Below, piece by piece: positions 60,063 to 64,000 of a stretch of DNA of 64,000 bases. Every line of letters begins with the position of its first letter. Within the stretch, counting starts at the first letter, position 1. The notes under the pieces were generated by a model. It searched no databases, was not told the origin of the DNA, and saw only the letters and a list, made by a program, of their open reading frames with translations. Source of the stretch: Pycnococcus provasolii (Eukaryota; Chlorophyta; Pseudoscourfieldiophyceae; Pseudoscourfieldiales); NCBI GenBank assembly GCA_049487715.1, contig CP150554.1:310001-374000 (forward strand), given 5' to 3'. Position numbers and translations under genes: made by a program.

Positions 60063-62552
60063 ATGGCAGAAGAAGAAACGCAGCTGCAGCAACCCGAAGC
60101 AGGTGGCGTCGTCGTCGCCAACACAGCACAACAACAGCAACAACCGGAGCAGGCGGCTGCTGCTGCTGCTCAGACAAAAAGCGCAAGTCCGTCCAAGCAG
60201 CACCTGTCGGTGGTCGTCGAACACCCCGCAGGAAAGCAGCCGGCACCCGAGCCGGAGGATGCCAACGAGGAGATCTTCGACGACGACGACGACATGGACG
60301 ACGACATGGGAGAAGACAACTCGGCGCCGCCCACGATGCCCAACGGAGGGGACGAGGAGGAGTCGAAAATTGGCGCCTGGACGCCTGAAGAGGACGAACT
60401 CCTCAAGTTGGGACAGTCCATTCACGGCAACCGCTGGGCGCTCGTTGCGGAGCACGTTCCAGGTCGCACGGGACAGCAGTGCGCACAGCGGTGGCGCCAC
60501 AAGGTGAACCCGGACATTCGCAAGGAGAAGTGGACAAAGGAGGAGGATGAGCTGCTCCAAACGTTACATGCCGAGCACGGAGCGAAGTGGGCTGAGGTGG
60601 CAAGGCACCTGCCTGGGCGAACGGACCAGCAGTGCATGGGACGCTGGAGGCGGCACCTCGACCCGGTCATTAAGAAGTGCACGTGGTCTGCAGAGGAGGA
60701 TGCAACCCTGCGCGACCTGCACGCCAAGCACGGAAGCGGATGGAGCTGCATTGCGAAGCAGCTCAGCGGGCGCACCGCACAGCAGTGCCGAGCTCGATTC
60801 TTCCAGCTGCAGGCGCCGAAGAATGAGAAGAAGGAGGAGAAGAAGAGGGAGAAGGAGTTGAAGCAGCAGGAGAAGAAGCGAAAGGCGGAGTTGATGGGAG
60901 CTGCACGATCGGCGTCGGCGGCGCCGCCACCTCCAGCTCCCGTGGAGCCCAGAGATGCGCAGCATAAAAAGAAAAAGAAGAAGAAGAGCAGCAGCGGCGG
61001 CGGCGGCATGCCGGCGATGGCGATAGGTGAAGCGGCACCGCCGCCTCCTCCCGCAGCCCCGATACCGCACTTTGGCGTCATGGGTTTATCCGCTGCTGCT
61101 ATTGCTGCGCCGCCGCCGCCGCCACCGCGGCGGGCAGGGGGCGCGCGTCCGCCACCGCCACCGCCGCGGGCAGGGGGAGTGCTGCCCCCGCCGCCGCCGG
61201 TGGCGGTAGGGGGAGCGCCGCCGCCGCCGCCGCCCCCGCCGCCGCCGCCAGGTGGTGCGAAGATCCCTCGCTCGCCAAGCCGAAACCAGCAACGCGGTGG
61301 TGTGCCGGCCGACTTCCTGTGGCCGGGTCCGGGGCTACTCGGAACGCCAGGTGCACGAGGTATCTTCCCCGGCATCGACGACCCTGAATTGTACTCACCC
61401 GCATCGAGAGCTGCGCAGGAAATCGCCGCGGCATATCCGCAATCCATGACCGCCGCCGCGATGACAGCCGCGGCCCTCGCGCTGCCGCAGGATGATCCGT
61501 CGTACCAGGCTGCTCTGCATATGGTCCAGATGGTGACTCCCGGGTTCTTAAATGGCATTTGCACGCCGATGACCGGTGCTGGGCGTGCCGTCGACGGCGA
61601 TATCACGCAGGTGAGCCCGACGGCGGCTGGATTTGGCAACCTGTTTGGCAGCGGCGCAACCGCCGCGGGCGCAGCGACGGGCGGGGCGGGAGGAGGGCCC
61701 AACTCGAGCAGCTTCAAGGCGTTCGCCAACCTGCCCGTGCCATTTCAGTGTCTGCAGAGCCCAACGGGACTCGCGGCGCCGGAGCTTCTGTCGCCCAATG
61801 GCCTTGCTCCGAATCTGTCCACGCCAGACTGGTCGGCACTCAACAGCCTCATGCGCGTGCGCCCTGGTGCGCAGCAGCAGCCTGGTGGATCCGCCTCCGT
61901 GTTCGAAGCGATGCTCGCGAACATGGGCAATCCGGAGTCGGTACGGGCACTTGCTGCGGTGAACACCGCAGCGGCAGGCGCGGATGGCGATGCGGCTCCG
62001 CACGCAGCTGCCCCAGCTTCGGGTGCAGCTGCGGCGGCAGGCGATGGCGCCGACGCTGGCGGTGAGGCGAATTGCGCGGCGGGAGCGGCGGGCGCGGACG
62101 ACGCGCCGCCTTTCAGCCGCCGCATCTCGGCGACGGAGGCGGAGTCTGTCAAGGCGTCGTTCAAGAGCATGAATGCCGCCTTTGAGATGATCGCGGCGGC
62201 AAACGGCAACGCGGGCGCGTCGTCGTCGGACGCCGTCGCAGTGACGGCGGCGGCAGGTGGTGCAACGCCAGTCGCCGCGTCCCGCGATGTGCGCGGGGCT
62301 GATGTGACGTCGCCTGGCGTCGCGAACATACGCTTGAAGGCCCACGCACTGATTGACGACACATCGCCGCTCGCTGTGCGATCGCCTTATGCGGACGGCG
62401 AGGGCGCGAGCAATGGTGTTGGAGTCCAGATGAATGCGAAACAGGGTCCCCGGCGAGTCACCGAGTGGTTTGGTGGAGGGCGCTCGAAGCAGCAGCAACA
62501 GCAGCAGCAGCAAGCTTCCATCGCCTTGACTCCCCAAAGGGCAAACTCCTAA
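60063..62552 (+). CDS. three-repeat MYB (R1R2R3) transcription factor
   Basis: 829 residues from ATG 60063. An acidic, Gln/Ala-rich leader precedes three adjacent MYB repeats (about residues 102-255): GAWTPEEDELL...GRTGQQCAQRWRH, EKWTKEEDELL...GRTDQQCMGRWRRH and CTWSAEEDATL...GRTAQQCRARFF. Each keeps the regularly spaced Trp residues (third repeat ends Phe). The QQC in each recognition helix recalls SNAPC4/BAS1-type MYBs more than plant cell-cycle 3R-MYBs. A Lys/Glu helix follows, then poly-Pro stretches, an Ala-rich middle and a C-terminal Gln run. Probably a nuclear DNA-binding regulator; targets unknown. A 3'-end element starts 33 bp after the stop. Confidence 0.87.
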   Translation: MAEEETQLQQPEAGGVVVANTAQQQQQPEQAAAAAAQTKSASPSKQHLSVVVEHPAGKQPAPEPEDANEEIFDDDDDMDDDMGEDNSAPPTMPNGGDEEESKIGAWTPEEDELLKLGQSIHGNRWALVAEHVPGRTGQQCAQRWRHKVNPDIRKEKWTKEEDELLQTLHAEHGAKWAEVARHLPGRTDQQCMGRWRRHLDPVIKKCTWSAEEDATLRDLHAKHGSGWSCIAKQLSGRTAQQCRARFFQLQAPKNEKKEEKKREKELKQQEKKRKAELMGAARSASAAPPPPAPVEPRDAQHKKKKKKKSSSGGGGMPAMAIGEAAPPPPPAAPIPHFGVMGLSAAAIAAPPPPPPRRAGGARPPPPPPRAGGVLPPPPPVAVGGAPPPPPPPPPPPGGAKIPRSPSRNQQRGGVPADFLWPGPGLLGTPGARGIFPGIDDPELYSPASRAAQEIAAAYPQSMTAAAMTAAALALPQDDPSYQAALHMVQMVTPGFLNGICTPMTGAGRAVDGDITQVSPTAAGFGNLFGSGATAAGAATGGAGGGPNSSSFKAFANLPVPFQCLQSPTGLAAPELLSPNGLAPNLSTPDWSALNSLMRVRPGAQQQPGGSASVFEAMLANMGNPESVRALAAVNTAAAGADGDAAPHAAAPASGAAAAAGDGADAGGEANCAAGAAGADDAPPFSRRISATEAESVKASFKSMNAAFEMIAAANGNAGASSSDAVAVTAAAGGATPVAASRDVRGADVTSPGVANIRLKAHALIDDTSPLAVRSPYADGEGASNGVGVQMNAKQGPRRVTEWFGGGRSKQQQQQQQQASIALTPQRANS

Positions 62553-62584
62553 AAATGGGGAAAAAAATTTTGATGTTGATCTAA

Positions 62585-62632
62585 GATCTCTAATTCAGTA
62601 ATGGAAATTGATTCACTTTGTCCAACGATTCG
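62585..62632 (+). repeat. 3'-end element, copy D
   Basis: GATCTCTAATTCAGTAATGG, AAATTGA, TTCACTTTGTCCAACG, ATTCG. Starts 33 bp after the MYB stop codon. Confidence 0.8.
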
Positions 62633-62737
62633 AGAGCTCCGGTTGCACTTGTTGTCGTGGGGGAAGTGATATGAGGTGAAGAAGATTTCAAAAAAAAAAC
62701 AAGAGAAGAATGGGTGACATGCTTTTCTGGGGGGGTA

Positions 62738-64000
62738 TTAGCGCCTTCGTGGCTGGATTGGATCGGGCTCCGGCGAACCGATGCGCTTCCCAAGAATTCC
62801 CACAGTCACCGCGTAGAACAGAACGGGCAGCGAGAGAAGCTTGTGCACCATGTCAGCCATCGGTCCAGCTGCGCCAGGACGCACGCCGTACGAGACGCGA
62901 ACGGCGTCAGCGTTCCACGCGTACAGGATGTACCCGACGCAGAAAAAGAGAACGAAGAGGCGAACAACAATCGGCACCGGTGGCTGGCTGTCGAGCTCCG
63001 CCCCGGCGCCTGCTCCGTTTTTTGCCTTCATGGTTCCACCCAAGCCCATCGTTTTCAGCCCATCTTCGCACGCCTCCTCGATCGCATCCACAGCCTTGAG
63101 CACATCCTCCACGGTGGGATCGGAACCTTTCATCTGCAACGTCTGCGCGGTTGAGCCGATGTCGCGCGCGAACACAAGGAAGATGCGGTAGACATCCTCC
63201 ATTGATTTTGTCTTCACCATTAGCTGCGCGGAAAGTCCCTTTCGCAACTTCACGACACGCTCGAAGACTTCGCCGTTGTTGTAGCAGACGGCGAGCGTTC
63301 CAATCGCCATCACCTGCGGGATGGCGCAGAATGCGAACACGGACTTCTCGCGAAGTTTGGACATGTACGTGAGCGCGTCCGTGGCATGCGAGAGCGCGTT
63401 GCACACCATGTGGTTGAGGCACTCAACAGCCTTCTCTCGGTTGCACCCGAGCTTGAATTCGTCGAGCTCCTTGGCGTACTTTCCCCAGATTTCGCGCGGC
63501 CAGAACATGCGCGGCGCCGGCTCCTCCATGATATCCTCGAGGTAGTCGCGAATGATGTTCGTTTTCTGCAGGAAGAGTCCCATGGAGTTGGACAGGTCGT
63601 CGAGGTTTGGGCTTGCGAATACCTTCGGATCCTCGAGCTTGGACATTGCGAATAGGTTGGACAGACCAACCCCGACGAGTCCGGCGACGTAGTGGCAGTA
63701 CAGGTTGTAGTCTTTGATGGTTTTCACCTCGTCCTTTTCGATGAAGTCGTGCATGCCCGCGCCCATGCGCTTGGTGATGTCAACGATAACATCCTGGTAC
63801 GGTTTCGAGAGTTTCAGGAACGCGTCAACGACGAGCGGGTACTTCTCCATGAGTTCTTTGTAGTCGCCGGTTCCACAGTCGTCCATCGAGAACCCACGGT
63901 CGTAGCAGAGCGTGTGAAACGAGAGGAGGAGCGGTAGTTTTTTCTCATCAGGCAGCGCCATGTCGTCTTCGACCGTATCTAAAGCTCGCAGCACGAGATA
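62738..64000 (-). CDS. SQS: squalene synthase, 5'-truncated by window edge
   Basis: The frame is open to base 64000 (reading YLVLRALDTVEDDM), so the N-terminal ~70-90 residues lie outside the window. The enzyme condenses two farnesyl diphosphates to squalene on the ER, the first committed step to sterols. Both Mg-diphosphate motifs are present: DTVEDD and, further on, MGLFLQKTNIIRDYLEDI. YCHYVAGLVGVGLS and FCAIPQVMAIGTLA are conserved core segments. The C-terminus has two hydrophobic stretches (VVRLFVLFFCVGYILYAW and a second near the end), matching the usual membrane anchor. Converges on the MYB gene with 185 bp between stops. Confidence 0.93.
   Translation of the reverse strand, partial: YLVLRALDTVEDDMALPDEKKLPLLLSFHTLCYDRGFSMDDCGTGDYKELMEKYPLVVDAFLKLSKPYQDVIVDITKRMGAGMHDFIEKDEVKTIKDYNLYCHYVAGLVGVGLSNLFAMSKLEDPKVFASPNLDDLSNSMGLFLQKTNIIRDYLEDIMEEPAPRMFWPREIWGKYAKELDEFKLGCNREKAVECLNHMVCNALSHATDALTYMSKLREKSVFAFCAIPQVMAIGTLAVCYNNGEVFERVVKLRKGLSAQLMVKTKSMEDVYRIFLVFARDIGSTAQTLQMKGSDPTVEDVLKAVDAIEEACEDGLKTMGLGGTMKAKNGAGAGAELDSQPPVPIVVRLFVLFFCVGYILYAWNADAVRVSYGVRPGAAGPMADMVHKLLSLPVLFYAVTVGILGKRIGSPEPDPIQPRRR

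Noticed and set aside
1-64000. tRNA or rRNA genes
   Set aside because: I looked for T-loop GGTTCRA contexts with paired arms and for rRNA core sequences and found none convincing.

Overview
The window looks like nuclear DNA of a small green alga (chlorophyte, prasinophyte-like). Long open genes with very few introns sit between AT-richer intergenic spacers full of microsatellites. The protein set is eukaryotic and plant/algal in flavour: TAD3, SSU72, CDC14, OTU and R3H proteins, bimodular GTP cyclohydrolase I, plastid-type anthranilate synthase, a three-repeat MYB, squalene synthase, and a giant polycystin-like channel with the SPPP linkers typical of chlorophyte extracellular proteins. Only two spliced introns are clear (gene at 2267-3404 and SSU72). 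The exact species cannot be read from the window.

Layout. 1-2.2 kb: apparently non-coding, with telomere-like motifs, a 42-bp duplicated segment and a 70-bp tandem repeat. 2.3-11.6 kb: a two-exon unknown gene, TAD3, an AlkB-like membrane monooxygenase, an aspartyl-protease-like protein and an OTU protease. 11.8-19 kb: a 1236-residue ANK-J-TPR-ANK-TPR co-chaperone, a degenerate telomere-like array in a divergent promoter region, a tiny membrane/coiled-coil gene, an S33 aminopeptidase and a BTB/T1 protein. 20.4-30.6 kb: one giant polycystin-like channel gene interrupted by one apparent frameshift. 31-40 kb: anthranilate synthase, an R3H/UBM protein with 138-bp repeats, a DUF1415 protein, a glutaredoxin, SSU72 and a doubtful small gene. 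40-46.7 kb: a protein made of five phage-integrase-type repeats, glutamate 5-kinase, an SH3 protein and a single-RRM protein. 46.7-64 kb: a long spacer with paired hairpins, an MFS transporter, a bacterial-family protein, CDC14, GTP cyclohydrolase I, a three-repeat MYB, and squalene synthase running off the right edge.

Genes alternate between strands, often in tight convergent pairs (52-220 bp apart) or divergent pairs (150-930 bp). There are no operons or functional clusters; TrpE, glutamate 5-kinase, GTP cyclohydrolase and squalene synthase are unrelated biosynthetic steps.

The most unusual signal is a shared element of about 55 nt directly after the stop codons of six unrelated genes (about 11.57, 41.68, 43.86, 45.89, 53.40 and 62.59 kb), always in the sense orientation of the gene, on both strands. 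It is best explained as a conserved 3'-UTR/3'-end element family. Other notable points: the octamer TACAGTAC is strongly enriched in spacers, telomere-like sequence sits near several gene 5' ends, and four genes show apparent 1-nt frameshifts that may be assembly errors.
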